NCBI GenBank assembly: GCA_900549295.1
Contig: URNG01000001.1
Span: 1-64,000 of the forward strand
Direction of reading: 5' to 3'
DNA length: 64,000 nt
Source: an uncultured Rhodocyclaceae bacterium
GTDB taxonomy: Bacteria; Pseudomonadota; Gammaproteobacteria; Burkholderiales; Rhodocyclaceae
A model generated the notes under the pieces. That model did not search any database. It was given only the letters and a program-made list of their open reading frames with translations, and was not told the DNA's origin. Position 1 is the stretch's first letter, and every line of letters begins with the position of its first letter. Positions 7,816 to 25,301 of this stretch are shown piece after piece. The translations under genes were made by a program, and so were the position numbers.

Positions 7816-9465
7816 ATGCTGCGTCAACTATCTCTGCGTGATTTCGTCATTGTCGATCGGCTGGAACTGGAGTTTTCTGCCGGTTTTTCGGCGCTGACCG
7901 GGGAAACCGGGGCGGGGAAATCGATTCTGATCGATGCCCTGGCGCTGGCCCTGGGCGAGCGCGGCGATGCCGGCGTGGTGCGCTCGGGTTGCGACAAGGC
8001 CGAAATCGTGGCGCTGTTCGATATTGACGGCCTGCCGGGAATCGCGGACTGGCTGCGGAAAAACGATCTCGATGCGGATGCCGATCTCGTGCTGCGCCGG
8101 GTGGTCGATGCCAATGGCCGCTCGCGCGCCTGGATCAACGGCACGCCCGCCACGGTGCAGCAATTGCGCGAAGCGGGCGAATATCTGGTCGACATTCATG
8201 GTCAGCATGCGCACCAATCCCTGCTGCGCCACGACGCGCAGCGCCAGTTGCTCGACACCCATGCCGGTCTGGACGGCCAGGTCAAGGCCGTGAGCGAAGC
8301 CTGGCGTATCTGGCGGGCGGCCGAAAACGCTTGGCGCGAAGCGAGCGGTGACGCGGAGCGCCTCACGCGTGAGCGCGAGGATTTGAGTTGGCAGGTGCAG
8401 GAACTGGAACGACTGGCCCTGGGCGAGGATGAATGGGCCGCGCTCGATGTCGAGCACCGCCGTCTGGCCCACGCGGCGGGTTTGATCGAAGGCGCGCAAT
8501 TCGCCCTGGCGGCACTCTCGGAAGGCGATGCGGCCTGCCAGGGAACGATCGATCAGGTTGCGGGCCGTCTTGCCGGTCTGGCCGAATATGACCCGGCGCT
8601 GGCCGAGGTGGCAGCAGTGCTGACGTCCATCCAGGCTGAATTGAGCGATGCCGTTTCATCGCTGCGCCGCTACGCGGACCGGGCGGATCTCGACCCGGCG
8701 CGCCTGAGCGAAGTCGAGGCGCGGCTGGAGGCCGTGCTGGCCCAGGCGCGGCGTTTTCGTGTGGCACCGGAAGCCTTGCCGGAATTATTGCAGGCTGCCC
8801 GCGTGCGGCTGGAAGCCTTGAATGCCGCAAGCGATCTCGGCGCGCTGGAACAGCGCATGCAGGCGGCGGAAGCCGAATTCCGGGCGCTGGCTGTCCGCTT
8901 GAGCGCGGCGCGCAAAGCGGCTGCAGAAACCATGAGTGCCGCGGTGAGCGCCAGCATGGCGCAATTGGCCTTGGGCAGCGGGCGTTTCGAGGTGGCACTG
9001 GTGCCCCAGTCCGCCGGAGCGATCTACGGCCTGGAACAGGTGGAATTCCGTATCGGCGGCTTGTCCGGCCAGGAAGCGCGGCCGCTGGCGAAAGTGGCTT
9101 CCGGCGGCGAATTGTCGCGCATCAGTCTGGCGATCCAGGTGCTCACCTCGCGCTCGGCGGCGGTGCCGACGCTCGTTTTCGATGAAGTCGATGTAGGGAT
9201 CGGCGGCGGCGTCGCCGAGATCGTCGGGCGCCTGCTGCATGAGCTTGGCCGGGAACGCCAGGTGTTGTGCGTGACGCACCTGGCGCAGGTTGCCGCGCGT
9301 GCCGATACGCAATGGCGCGTGGCAAAAACGACGCGTGAGGGTCAGGTGCTATCGTCGATCCAGTATCTGGACAACGATGAGCGTATCCAGGAAATCGCCC
9401 GGATGCTGGGCGGTGTGGAACTGACGGAAATCACGCTGCAGCACGCGCGGGAAATGCTGGGGTAG
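7816..9465 (+). CDS. recN: DNA repair protein RecN
   Basis: SMC-like ATPase that acts at double-strand breaks to hold DNA ends together. The 549-residue length is typical. Walker A is GETGAGKS (residues 29-36), the centre is a long coiled-coil region rich in Ala, Glu and Arg (about 160-370), and the C-terminal head has the ABC signature region KVASGGELSRISLA and Walker B TLVFDEVDVGIGG. RecN is often SOS-induced; I do not see a clear LexA box in the short gap after nadK. It converges on fur. Confidence 0.96.
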   Translation: MLRQLSLRDFVIVDRLELEFSAGFSALTGETGAGKSILIDALALALGERGDAGVVRSGCDKAEIVALFDIDGLPGIADWLRKNDLDADADLVLRRVVDANGRSRAWINGTPATVQQLREAGEYLVDIHGQHAHQSLLRHDAQRQLLDTHAGLDGQVKAVSEAWRIWRAAENAWREASGDAERLTREREDLSWQVQELERLALGEDEWAALDVEHRRLAHAAGLIEGAQFALAALSEGDAACQGTIDQVAGRLAGLAEYDPALAEVAAVLTSIQAELSDAVSSLRRYADRADLDPARLSEVEARLEAVLAQARRFRVAPEALPELLQAARVRLEALNAASDLGALEQRMQAAEAEFRALAVRLSAARKAAAETMSAAVSASMAQLALGSGRFEVALVPQSAGAIYGLEQVEFRIGGLSGQEARPLAKVASGGELSRISLAIQVLTSRSAAVPTLVFDEVDVGIGGGVAEIVGRLLHELGRERQVLCVTHLAQVAARADTQWRVAKTTREGQVLSSIQYLDNDERIQEIARMLGGVELTEITLQHAREMLG

Positions 9466-9492
9466 GGCCTGGGGCGAGGTGCGTGTAACGTG

Positions 9493-9519
9493 TGAAAGGT
9501 GCTTACATTCCACCTTTCA
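9493..9519. terminator. Hairpin between convergent recN and fur
   Basis: TGAAAGGTG (9493-9501) pairs perfectly with CACCTTTCA (9511-9519) around a nine-base loop. The right arm overlaps the fur stop codon. There is only a short T run on the plus side, so termination strength is doubtful, but the position between converging genes fits a shared terminator. Confidence 0.5.
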
Positions 9520-9948
9520 TTTGTCACCTTTCGCGCCGTTCTGGCATTCCCGGCATTGGCCATAGAGATAGAGGGCGTGATCCTGGATTTTGAAGCCGTT
9601 TTCCAGGGCGACTTTATCCTGGCGTTTTTCGATTTCCGGGTCGTAGAATTCGGCGACCTTGCCGCACTGGACACAGACCAAGTGGTCGTGATGCTTGCCG
9701 TGGTTGATTTCGAACACGGCCTTGCCGGATTCGAAAAAATGCCGCTCGAGCAAACCGGCCTGCTCGAACTGGGTGAGGACGCGGTACACGGTGGCCAAGC
9801 CGATATCCATGTTGTCGGCGAGAAGGAGGCGGTAGACGTCTTCTGCCGTCATGTGGCGCAAATCGCTCTTCTCGAACAGTTCGAGAATCTTCAGGCGGGG
9901 GAAGGTGGCCTTGAGGCCGATGTCCTTGAGGCTCTGCGGATTGCTCAT
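9517..9948 (-). CDS. fur: Ferric uptake regulator Fur
   Basis: Iron-responsive repressor of 143 residues. The N-terminal winged helix contains [17 protein letters not shown] (about residues 51-67). The metal-binding region has the HHDH cluster at 86-89 and the CVQC zinc site (Cys92 to Cys95). Together with the general Fur-type length these favour Fur over Zur or PerR, though metal specificity cannot be proved by eye. It is divergent from bamE, an arrangement conserved in betaproteobacteria. Likely targets in this window would include iron-storage genes, but no clear Fur box was found in front of the bacterioferritins. Confidence 0.93.
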   Translation of the reverse strand: MSNPQSLKDIGLKATFPRLKILELFEKSDLRHMTAEDVYRLLLADNMDIGLATVYRVLTQFEQAGLLERHFFESGKAVFEINHGKHHDHLVCVQCGKVAEFYDPEIEKRQDKVALENGFKIQDHALYLYGQCRECQNGAKGDK

Positions 9949-9999
9949 GGTGGGTTTCCTGTTGTTGTGTGTTATCGGTGCCGCTTGCGGGCGGGTTCG

Positions 10000-10012
10000 G
10001 GTATGATATACC
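10000..10012. promoter_or_regulatory. Palindrome in fur-bamE divergent promoter region
   Basis: GGTAT, GAT, ATACC forms a perfect 5+5 inverted repeat. It overlaps TATGAT (10002-10007), a likely -10 for bamE, so it could be an operator or simply a self-complementary -10 region serving both directions. It is too short and too poor a match to be called a Fur box. Confidence 0.35.
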
Positions 10013-10049
10013 GCTTCTTGGCTGCCACGAAATTATCCCGGAATCTTTC

Positions 10050-11377
<1,328 letters not shown>

Positions 11378-11418
11378 TCGCGGCGCGCTGATTTTTTGTC
11401 GATAATTCCGCGTCAGTC

Positions 11419-13950
<2,532 letters not shown>

Positions 13951-13963
13951 CAGCGGCCTGAAT

Positions 13964-13993
13964 TTGCCTGTAAAAGCCCTTCTCGGCTAGAAT
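13964..13993 (+). promoter_or_regulatory. Candidate carA promoter
   Basis: TTGCCT (13964-13969), an 18-base spacer, and TAGAAT (13988-13993) form a good sigma-70 promoter, with transcription expected to start near 14000. It begins 14 bases after the kinase gene stops, and the carA hairpin lies downstream of it. Confidence 0.6.
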
Positions 13994-14013
13994 ACGCCAG
14001 TTAAGCGCACCGC

Positions 14014-14038
14014 GGAGGGATGAAAATCCCTCCTTTTT
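14014..14038 (+). terminator. Intrinsic terminator in the carA leader (possible attenuator)
   Basis: GGAGGGAT (14014-14021), loop GAAA, ATCCCTCC (14026-14033), then five T residues. It looks like a rho-independent terminator, yet it sits between the predicted promoter (start near 14000) and carA (start 14074). GCGCAC (14005-14010) could also pair with GTGCGC (14041-14046) around it. It may attenuate carA, or merely end the kinase transcript. Confidence 0.6.
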
Positions 14039-14073
14039 GTGTGCGCGCAAGCAAAAGAACCAGGAGAGCCAAC

Positions 14074-15216
14074 GTGTCGTTGCTGCCATCATTCATACCC
14101 GCCATCCTCGCCCTCGCCGACGGGACGGTTTTCAAGGGATATTCCATCGGCGCAGGCGGCATCGCCAGCGGCGAAATCGTCTTCAACACCGCCATGAGCG
14201 GTTACCAGGAAATTCTTACCGATCCGTCCTACACGCGCCAGATCGTCACCCTGACCTATCCACACATCGGCAACACGGGTTGCAATGGCGAAGACTGCGA
14301 ATCCACCGGCCATTTCGCTGCCGGACTGATCGTCAAGGACTTGCCGCCCGCCTCCAACTGGCGTAGCGAGGAAACGCTGGATGCCTATCTGAAACGCAAT
14401 GGCATCGTCGGCATCGCCGGGATCGATACCCGCAAACTGACCCGTATCCTGCGCGAAACGGGCGCGCAAGCCGGTTGCATCCTTGCCGGCGAAACCGACG
14501 AGGCAAAAGCCTTGGCGATGGCCCGGGCCTTTCCGGGGCTGGCAGGGATGGATCTGGCCAAGGTGGTATCCACACAGGAACCCTACGAGTGGACGGAAAC
14601 TGAATGGACGCTCGACGGTTTCGGCCAGCAGAAGGGAACGCGTTTTCACGTCGTCGCCTACGATTTCGGCGTCAAGCGCAACATCCTGCGCATGCTGGCG
14701 CATCGCGGCGTGCGTGTCACCGTGGTGCCGGCTCAGACGCCGGCTGCCGAGGTGCTGGCGATGAAACCGGATGGTGTCTTTCTCTCCAACGGCCCCGGCG
14801 ACCCGGAACCGTGCGATTACGCCATTGCCGCCATCCGCGAAATTCTGGAAGCGGGTGTGCCCACCTTCGGCATTTGCCTCGGCCACCAGTTGCTGGCCCT
14901 GGCTTCCGGCGCGAAGACGATGAAGATGAAATTCGGCCATCACGGTGCCAACCACCCGGTGAAGGATCTCGATACCGGCAAGGTGCTGATCACCAGCCAG
15001 AATCACGGTTTCTCCGTCGATGCGGCAACCTTGCCGGCCAATATGCGGGTGACGCACGTCTCCCTGTTCGACGGCTCCAACCAGGGGATTGCCCGTACCG
15101 ACGTGCCGGCCTTCTCTTTCCAGGGCCATCCCGAAGCCATTCCCGGCCCGCACGACGTGGCCCACCTCTTTGACCGCTTCCTCGATTGCATGACGCGCGG
15201 CGTCGCTGCGCTGTGA
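14074..15216 (+). CDS. carA: Carbamoyl-phosphate synthase small subunit
   Basis: Glutamine amidotransferase subunit that passes ammonia to CarB to make carbamoyl phosphate for arginine and pyrimidines. The 380-residue protein has the CarA N-terminal domain ([14 protein letters not shown] onward) and a class I GATase domain with nucleophile Cys268 in FGICLGHQ and His352/Glu354 in GHPEA. I chose the GTG at 14074 because AGGAG (14062-14066) precedes it and homology begins there; an ATG at 14020 lies within the terminator hairpin. carB follows after an unusually long 156-base gap. Confidence 0.95.
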   Translation: MSLLPSFIPAILALADGTVFKGYSIGAGGIASGEIVFNTAMSGYQEILTDPSYTRQIVTLTYPHIGNTGCNGEDCESTGHFAAGLIVKDLPPASNWRSEETLDAYLKRNGIVGIAGIDTRKLTRILRETGAQAGCILAGETDEAKALAMARAFPGLAGMDLAKVVSTQEPYEWTETEWTLDGFGQQKGTRFHVVAYDFGVKRNILRMLAHRGVRVTVVPAQTPAAEVLAMKPDGVFLSNGPGDPEPCDYAIAAIREILEAGVPTFGICLGHQLLALASGAKTMKMKFGHHGANHPVKDLDTGKVLITSQNHGFSVDAATLPANMRVTHVSLFDGSNQGIARTDVPAFSFQGHPEAIPGPHDVAHLFDRFLDCMTRGVAAL

Positions 15217-15366
15217 GAGAAGGGGCTAGGGAGAAGAAGGAAGGGTAAAACCGACCGGCTCCCTGAAACGAGAAGCGAACGAATATTTATGGAGATGCGA
15301 AGCGGATAAAGGCGGCAAGGCAGGGTGGAAACACCCTTCTCCCTTCCCCATTCCCCCTTCCCAAAC
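15213..15366. repeat. Gap between carA and carB flanked by complementary polypurine/polypyrimidine tracts
   Basis: The gap starts with a purine-rich tract on the plus strand (about 15214-15246, G/A blocks such as GGGAGAAGAAGGAAGGG) and ends with a pyrimidine-rich tract (about 15339-15364, blocks such as CCCTTCTCCC). The two are partly complementary, so the 150-base stretch looks like a small element with imperfect terminal inverted repeats. No gene is visible in it. carA and carB are usually close together. Confidence 0.4.
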
Positions 15367-15372
15367 AAGCAA

Positions 15373-18579
<3,207 letters not shown>

Positions 18580-18594
18580 TTCAACTGTGATTCG

Positions 18595-18630
18595 CCGCCG
18601 GCTTGCCCCTTCGCGGGTGCCGGCGGTTTT
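18595..18630 (+). terminator. Intrinsic terminator after carB
   Basis: CCGCCGGC (18595-18602) pairs with GCCGGCGG (18619-18626) and is followed by TTTT. It lies 15 bases after the carB stop and just ahead of greA, so greA probably depends on readthrough or its own promoter. Confidence 0.75.
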
Positions 18631-18647
18631 GCATTTTGGGGATGAAA

Positions 18648-19124
18648 ATGAACAAGATTCCATTGACCGTCAAAGGCGCCGAGCAATTGCGCGAGGAATT
18701 GCAGCGCCTGAAAACCATCGAACGTCCGGCGGTGGTCGCCGCCATCGCCGAGGCGCGGGCGCACGGCGATCTCTCGGAAAACGCCGAATACGACGCCGCC
18801 AAGGAGCGCCAGGGCTTCATCGAAGGGCGCATCAAGGAAGTCGAGGGCAAGCTGTCGAACGCCCAGATCATCGACCCGGCGCTGCTCGACGCCGATGGCC
18901 GCTGCGTGTTCGGCTCGACGGTGGAAATGGAAGATCAGGATTCCGGCAGCAGCGTGACCTACCAGATCGTCGGCGAGGACGAAGCCGACATCAAGGCCGG
19001 CAAGATTTCCGTCAACTCGCCCGTGGCGCGCGCCCTGATCGGCAAATACGCCGGCGACCTTGCCCAGGTGCAGGCGCCGGGCGGCATCCGCGAGTATGAA
19101 ATCATCGACGTGCGCTACGAATAA
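18648..19124 (+). CDS. greA: Transcription elongation factor GreA
   Basis: GreA enters the RNA polymerase secondary channel and stimulates cleavage of backtracked RNA. The 158 residues match the E. coli length. The N-terminal coiled coil carries the tip acidic motif [15 protein letters not shown] (Asp and Glu of the DxxE tip, about residues 41-45), and the C-terminal half is the FKBP-like domain ending [21 protein letters not shown] 18648 was preferred over 18642 because GGGGA (18638-18642) is at better spacing. It follows carB and precedes a repeat element and convergent yhbY. Confidence 0.95.
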   Translation: MNKIPLTVKGAEQLREELQRLKTIERPAVVAAIAEARAHGDLSENAEYDAAKERQGFIEGRIKEVEGKLSNAQIIDPALLDADGRCVFGSTVEMEDQDSGSSVTYQIVGEDEADIKAGKISVNSPVARALIGKYAGDLAQVQAPGGIREYEIIDVRYE

Positions 19125-19154
19125 TCAGCGAGCGGTTGATCGGAAGCAACACAT

Positions 19155-19258
19155 TCACCGCAGAGGAAAGGAGGTACGCAGAGGAAAGCAATACGGGGGC
19201 ATGGTTGGCCGTTCCGCCTTTGGTTTCCTCCGCCTTTCTCTGCGCCTCTGCGGTAAAA
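19155..19258. repeat. Dispersed inverted-repeat element (ACCGCAGAG type), copy 1
   Basis: The left arm begins ACCGCAGAGG at 19157, with a second GCAGAGG unit at 19178-19184. The right arm ends CCTCTGCGGT at 19244-19253 preceded by CTCTGCG. The arms are imperfect inverted repeats around a 45-base centre, filling the greA-yhbY gap without an ORF. A related element lies at 47855-47955. Repeats of this type (CACCGCAGAGGCGCAGAG) are known as dispersed intergenic sequences in various bacteria. Confidence 0.65.
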
Positions 19259-19259
19259 G

Positions 19260-19610
19260 TCAGCCCTGGAAACTGCGCTTGCTGCGTCGCGCCGGCGCTT
19301 TTTGCGGGGCGGGTTTTTTACGGGCTGGCGCAGGTTTTTCCGGGTTTTCCCGATACACGACCAGCAGTTTCCCGATATGCTGTACCGCCGCTGAGCCGAG
19401 TTCCTGGCAGATGGTGGCGAGATAGCCCAGGCGGTTTTCCCGGCTGTCGCCATAGACGCGGATCTTGATGAGTTCGTGCGCCTTGAGGCAGGTGTCGATT
19501 TCCTTCAGGACGCTTTCGCTCAGGCCGTTCTCGGCGATGGAAACGACCGGATCGAGGCCGTGGGCGCGGGCGCGCAGTTCGCGCACCTGGGCAGAAGTAA
19601 GCTGCGGCAT
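19260..19610 (-). CDS. yhbY: YhbY family RNA-binding protein (CRM domain)
   Basis: A 116-residue CRM-domain protein that associates with the pre-50S ribosomal subunit. Residues 1-90 form the domain: [20 protein letters not shown], then [11 protein letters not shown] where the usual loop is GxxR, and [12 protein letters not shown] at the end. The C-terminal 25 residues are Lys/Pro/Ala-rich, an RNA-binding tail. It is divergent from rlmE, as in E. coli and most proteobacteria. The stop codon abuts the repeat element. Confidence 0.9.
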   Translation of the reverse strand: MPQLTSAQVRELRARAHGLDPVVSIAENGLSESVLKEIDTCLKAHELIKIRVYGDSRENRLGYLATICQELGSAAVQHIGKLLVVYRENPEKPAPARKKPAPQKAPARRSKRSFQG

Positions 19611-19645
19611 TTAAAAACCTTTCAAAAACGGCATTTTACCGAAGA

Positions 19646-20263
19646 ATGAAGCGAACCAGAACCAGCAAGGCGTGGATGCACGAACACGTAAACGACCCTT
19701 ACGTGCAGCAGGCGAAAAAGGACGGCTGGCGCTCGCGGGCCGCGTTCAAGCTGATCGAGATCGACGACCGGGACAAGCTGCTCAAGCGCGGCGAGGTGGT
19801 GGTCGACCTGGGGGCGACGCCGGGCGGCTGGTCGCAGGTGGCGGCGCAGCGGGTGGGGGACGCGGGTCTGGTGTTCGCGCTCGATCTGCTGGAAATGGCC
19901 CCGATCCGCGGCGTGCACTTCATCCTGGGCGATTTTCGAGAGGAATCCGTGCTCGCCGAACTGGAAAAAAACCTCGGCGAGCGCGAAGTGGGGCTTGTGA
20001 TGTCGGACATGGCCCCCAATATGTCGGGTATGGCGGTGATGGATCAGGCGCGGGTGATGCATCTGGCGGAACTGGGCCTGGAATTTTCCAGAGCGCACCT
20101 GAAACCGGACGGCGCATTTCTGGTCAAAGTTTTCCAGGGCCGCGATTACGAGGCATTCGTCAAGGCCATGCGCGAAACGTTTCAGACGGTGGCGGTACGC
20201 AAACCCGACGCCTCGCGGGATCGCAGCGCGGAGGTTTACCTGTTGGGGCGCTGTTTGCGCTGA
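19646..20263 (+). CDS. rlmE: 23S rRNA (uridine(2552)-2'-O)-methyltransferase
   Basis: RlmE (FtsJ/RrmJ) methylates U2552 in the A loop of 23S rRNA, aiding 50S assembly. The 205-residue protein has the SAM-binding [15 protein letters not shown] block (residues 52-66) and the K-D-K-E catalytic tetrad: Lys35, Asp121 ([10 protein letters not shown]), Lys161 (LVKVFQGRD), Glu196 ([10 protein letters not shown]). It lies upstream of ftsH with a 53-base gap, the conserved order, and is probably co-transcribed. Confidence 0.95.
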   Translation: MKRTRTSKAWMHEHVNDPYVQQAKKDGWRSRAAFKLIEIDDRDKLLKRGEVVVDLGATPGGWSQVAAQRVGDAGLVFALDLLEMAPIRGVHFILGDFREESVLAELEKNLGEREVGLVMSDMAPNMSGMAVMDQARVMHLAELGLEFSRAHLKPDGAFLVKVFQGRDYEAFVKAMRETFQTVAVRKPDASRDRSAEVYLLGRCLR

Positions 20264-20316
20264 GAATTGTTTAGAATGCTGGCTTTATCGCTTGTCGAAG
20301 GCAAAGGAGTAGTCGC

Positions 20317-22200
<1,884 letters not shown>

Positions 22201-22215
22201 ACGCGAACCGAAGCA

Positions 22216-22244
22216 GCCGGAAGCGCCCGCTTCCGGCTTTTTTT
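22216..22244 (+). terminator. Strong intrinsic terminator between ftsH and folP
   Basis: GCCGGAAGC (22216-22224), loop GCCC, GCTTCCGGC (22229-22237), then seven T residues to 22244. This is a textbook rho-independent terminator. It ends two bases before the folP ATG, so it occupies the place where a Shine-Dalgarno sequence would be expected. Confidence 0.85.
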
Positions 22245-22246
22245 CC

Positions 22247-23083
22247 ATGCACGAAATCCACTGCGGCACCTACCGCCTGCCGACCGAGCGCCCTCTGCTG
22301 ATGGGCATCGTCAACCTGACGCCGGATTCCTTTTCCGGCGACGGGCTGGCGCAAGATACCCTGCAGGCAATCGAACACGCCCGCCAGCAGTGGCAGGCCG
22401 GTGCGGACATGCTCGACATCGGCGCCGAATCCTCCCGCCCCGGCGCGCAGGCCACGCCGGAAGACGAGGAGTTGCGCCGCCTGCTGCCGGTATTGCGGGA
22501 AGTGTGCGCCTGGGGTGTGCCGGTGTCGGTCGATACCTACAAGCCCAAGGTCATGCAGGCCGCGCTGGCGGCGGGGGCGAGCATGATCAACGACATCACC
22601 GGCCTGCGCAGCACCGAGGCGCGCGCAGCGGTGGCGGGTTCAGATTGTGCGCTGTGCCTGATGCACATGCAGGGCGAGCCGGCCACCATGCAGGAAGCCC
22701 CGGCCTACGCCGACGTGGTGGATGAAGTCAGCGGCTGGCTGCGGACGGCGGCGGAGGATTGTCTGGCGTCAGGTATTGCCCGCGAACGCCTGGTGCTCGA
22801 TCCGGGCTTTGGCTTCGGCAAGAATCTGGCGCACAACCTGGCCTTGTTCCGGGCGCTGGACAGTGAAATCTGGCAAGGCTTGCCGCTGCTGGTCGGCGTG
22901 TCGCGCAAGCGGATGTTGGGTGAAATTACCGGCCGGCCCGTGGCGGAGCGCGTTCATGCCAGTGTCGCCGCGGCCTTGCTGGCGGCGCAGCGCGGCGCGG
23001 CGATCCTGCGCGTGCACGATGTGGCGGCGACGCGCGACGCGCTGGCGGTCTGGGCGGCAATCAAAGAGGAAACGACACAATGA
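22247..23083 (+). CDS. folP: Dihydropteroate synthase
   Basis: Condenses 6-hydroxymethyl-dihydropterin pyrophosphate with p-aminobenzoate in folate synthesis; the target of sulfonamides. The 278-residue protein carries both family signatures, [15 protein letters not shown] (pyrophosphate site) and [11 protein letters not shown], and later [13 protein letters not shown] and [13 protein letters not shown] 22247 gives the expected N-terminus but has no Shine-Dalgarno and follows a terminator directly; ATG 22301 within MGIVN would remove the first strand. The stop overlaps the glmM start (ATGA). ftsH-folP-glmM is a conserved cluster. Confidence 0.93.
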   Translation: MHEIHCGTYRLPTERPLLMGIVNLTPDSFSGDGLAQDTLQAIEHARQQWQAGADMLDIGAESSRPGAQATPEDEELRRLLPVLREVCAWGVPVSVDTYKPKVMQAALAAGASMINDITGLRSTEARAAVAGSDCALCLMHMQGEPATMQEAPAYADVVDEVSGWLRTAAEDCLASGIARERLVLDPGFGFGKNLAHNLALFRALDSEIWQGLPLLVGVSRKRMLGEITGRPVAERVHASVAAALLAAQRGAAILRVHDVAATRDALAVWAAIKEETTQ

Positions 23084-24435
23084 GCAGAAAATATTTCGGC
23101 ACCGACGGCGTGCGCGGCCGGGTCGGGCAAAGCCCGATCACGCCCGATTTCGTGATGCGCCTCGGTTACGCGGCCGGCAAGGTCTTGTTGGAACAATGCC
23201 CGATGCCGCCGGGCGAGCGCCCCAGCGTGCTGATTGGCAAGGACACGCGCATCTCCGGCTACATGCTGGAATCGGCGCTGGAAGCCGGTTTTTCGTCGGC
23301 GGGCGTCGATGTCTGTCTGGTCGGGCCGATGCCGACGCCGGCGGTGGCCTATCTGACGCGGGCCTTGCGCCTGCAGGCGGGCATCGTCATTTCGGCGTCG
23401 CACAATCCCTACTACGACAACGGGATCAAATTCTTCTCGGCGCAGGGCAGCAAGCTGCCGGATAGCCTGGAGCGGGCCATCGAGGCCGGCATCGACCAGG
23501 AAATGCGCTGTGTCGATTCCGCTGCTTTGGGCCGGGTGCGCCGTATCGAAGATGCGCGCGGGCGCTACATCGAATTCTGCAAAAGCACTTTTCCCAACGA
23601 ACTCGACCTGCGCGGCCTGCGCATCGTGGTCGATTGCGCGCACGGTGCGGCCTATCACATCGCACCGGACGTCCTGCACGAACTGGGTGCGGAAGTGGTC
23701 AGCATCGGGGTGCAGCCCAATGGCCTGAACATCAACGATGGCGTCGGTGCCACCGCGCCGCAGGCGCTGGCGCAGGCGGTGCTGGCGCAGCGCGCCGATC
23801 TGGGGATCGCCCTGGACGGCGACGCCGACCGGATTCAGATGGTGGATGCCGCCGGCAATCTCTACGATGGCGACCAGTTGCTGTACGCCATCGTCCGGAA
23901 CCGGGCGCAAAAGGGCAAGGTGGCGGGCGTGGTCGGTACTTTGATGACCAATCTGGCGCTCGAACACGCGCTGGCGAAACTCGACATTCCCTTTGCCCGG
24001 GCGGCGGTCGGCGACCGTTACGTGGTCGAGATGCTGCGCCAGAACGGCTGGCTGTACGGCGGCGAAAATTCCGGCCACATTCTCGCGCTGGATCGTCATT
24101 CCACCGGCGACGGCATCATCGCCGGTTTGCAGGTACTGGCCGCCCTGCGCGAAAACGGCGGCACCCTGAAAACGCTGCTCGGCGGCCTGCGGCTCTATCC
24201 GCAGGTGCTGATCAACGTGCCGCTGGCGCGCAGCTTCGTCTGGCAGGAGTCGCCTGCGATCCAGGCGGTGCACCGGCAGGCCGAGGAAAGCCTCGCCGGG
24301 CGGGGCAGGGTGCTGCTGCGCCCGTCCGGCACGGAACCGCTGCTGCGTGTCATGGTGGAAGGCGAGGATGCCGCGCTGGTCAGGGCGGCGGCCGAGGAAA
24401 TCGCGGCGGCGGTGCGCCAAGCGGCCGATCTCTGA
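23080..24435 (+). CDS. glmM: Phosphoglucosamine mutase
   Basis: Interconverts glucosamine 6-phosphate and 1-phosphate on the path to UDP-GlcNAc for peptidoglycan and LPS. The 451-residue protein has the active-site phosphoserine motif ISASHNP (Ser107), the Mg-binding loop DGDADR near residues 246-251, the sugar-binding GGENSGH, and the phosphate-binding [11 protein letters not shown] near the C-terminus. It overlaps folP by four bases, so translation is probably coupled. Confidence 0.96.
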   Translation: MSRKYFGTDGVRGRVGQSPITPDFVMRLGYAAGKVLLEQCPMPPGERPSVLIGKDTRISGYMLESALEAGFSSAGVDVCLVGPMPTPAVAYLTRALRLQAGIVISASHNPYYDNGIKFFSAQGSKLPDSLERAIEAGIDQEMRCVDSAALGRVRRIEDARGRYIEFCKSTFPNELDLRGLRIVVDCAHGAAYHIAPDVLHELGAEVVSIGVQPNGLNINDGVGATAPQALAQAVLAQRADLGIALDGDADRIQMVDAAGNLYDGDQLLYAIVRNRAQKGKVAGVVGTLMTNLALEHALAKLDIPFARAAVGDRYVVEMLRQNGWLYGGENSGHILALDRHSTGDGIIAGLQVLAALRENGGTLKTLLGGLRLYPQVLINVPLARSFVWQESPAIQAVHRQAEESLAGRGRVLLRPSGTEPLLRVMVEGEDAALVRAAAEEIAAAVRQAADL

Positions 24436-24447
24436 ATGTTTTCGGGC

Positions 24448-24489
24448 GGCGGGCCTGCATTGACCGGGCCGGCCCGCCGTCGTTATAAT
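24448..24489 (+). promoter_or_regulatory. tpiA promoter with overlapping palindrome
   Basis: TTGACC (24460-24465), an 18-base spacer, and TATAAT (24484-24489) form a near-consensus sigma-70 promoter with a start near 24496. GGCGGGCC (24448-24455) is an inverted repeat of GGCCCGCC (24471-24478); the -35 lies in the loop and the right arm in the spacer. The palindrome could be an operator or a T-less glmM terminator. Confidence 0.7.
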
Positions 24490-24517
24490 CCCGCGGTTTT
24501 TGCCCACGGAGAAGCGC

Positions 24518-25279
24518 GTGCGCCGTAAGCTCGTAGCCGGAAACTGGAAGATGCATGGCGGCCTGGCTGGCAATGCGGCCTTGCTGACGGCGCTCTTGGC
24601 GGAAGTCGATGCGCTGCCGTGCGAAGCGGCGGTCTGCCCGCCTTTCCCCTATCTGGCGCAGGCGCAGCAGTTGCTGGCCGGTTCGGTGCTGATGCTGGGG
24701 GCGCAGAACGTCAGCCAGCATCCGTCGGGCGCGTATACCGGCGAAGTGGCGGTGGGCATGTTGCAGGAATTCGGCTGCCGCTACGTCTTGCTCGGCCATT
24801 CCGAGCGGCGGGCGATTTTCGGCGAAAGCGACGCCACGGTCGCCGCCAAGTTCGAGGCGGCGCTGGCGGGCGGTCTGGTGCCGGTGCTCTGCGTCGGCGA
24901 AACCCTGGCCGACCGGCAGGCGGGCGAGACTGAAATCGTCGTTGGGCGTCAGCTCGACGCGGTGCTGGCCCGGCTCGGCAGCGCGGCCCTGGGGCGCGGC
25001 GTGGTGGCGTATGAGCCGGTATGGGCCATCGGCACCGGGCAGACGGCAACGCCGGAAGAGGCGCAGGCGGTGCACCGCTTCATCCGGCAACGGGTGGCGG
25101 CCGGCGATGCCGAAGTTGCCGCAGGTTTGCGCATTCTGTACGGCGGCAGCGTCAAGCCGCAAAACGCCGCCGCCCTATTCGGGCAGGCGGATATCGACGG
25201 CGGCCTGATTGGCGGCGCGGCCCTGGTGGCCGAGGATTTTCTGGCGATTTGTCGGGCAACCGGCAACGCGTCTTCATAG
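24518..25279 (+). CDS. tpiA: Triosephosphate isomerase
   Basis: Glycolytic enzyme interconverting dihydroxyacetone phosphate and glyceraldehyde 3-phosphate. The 253-residue protein has GNWKM with Lys11, the electrophile His94 in LLGHSERR, the catalytic base Glu166 in [11 protein letters not shown] (the family signature), and YGGSVKPQN near the end. GTG 24518 was chosen because GGAG (24508-24511) precedes it; the upstream TTG at 24500 would place the ribosome site inside the coding region. secG follows after 22 bases. Confidence 0.96.
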   Translation: MRRKLVAGNWKMHGGLAGNAALLTALLAEVDALPCEAAVCPPFPYLAQAQQLLAGSVLMLGAQNVSQHPSGAYTGEVAVGMLQEFGCRYVLLGHSERRAIFGESDATVAAKFEAALAGGLVPVLCVGETLADRQAGETEIVVGRQLDAVLARLGSAALGRGVVAYEPVWAIGTGQTATPEEAQAVHRFIRQRVAAGDAEVAAGLRILYGGSVKPQNAAALFGQADIDGGLIGGAALVAEDFLAICRATGNASS

Positions 25280-25301
25280 CGATGAAAGTGGGCAGGTAAA
25301 A

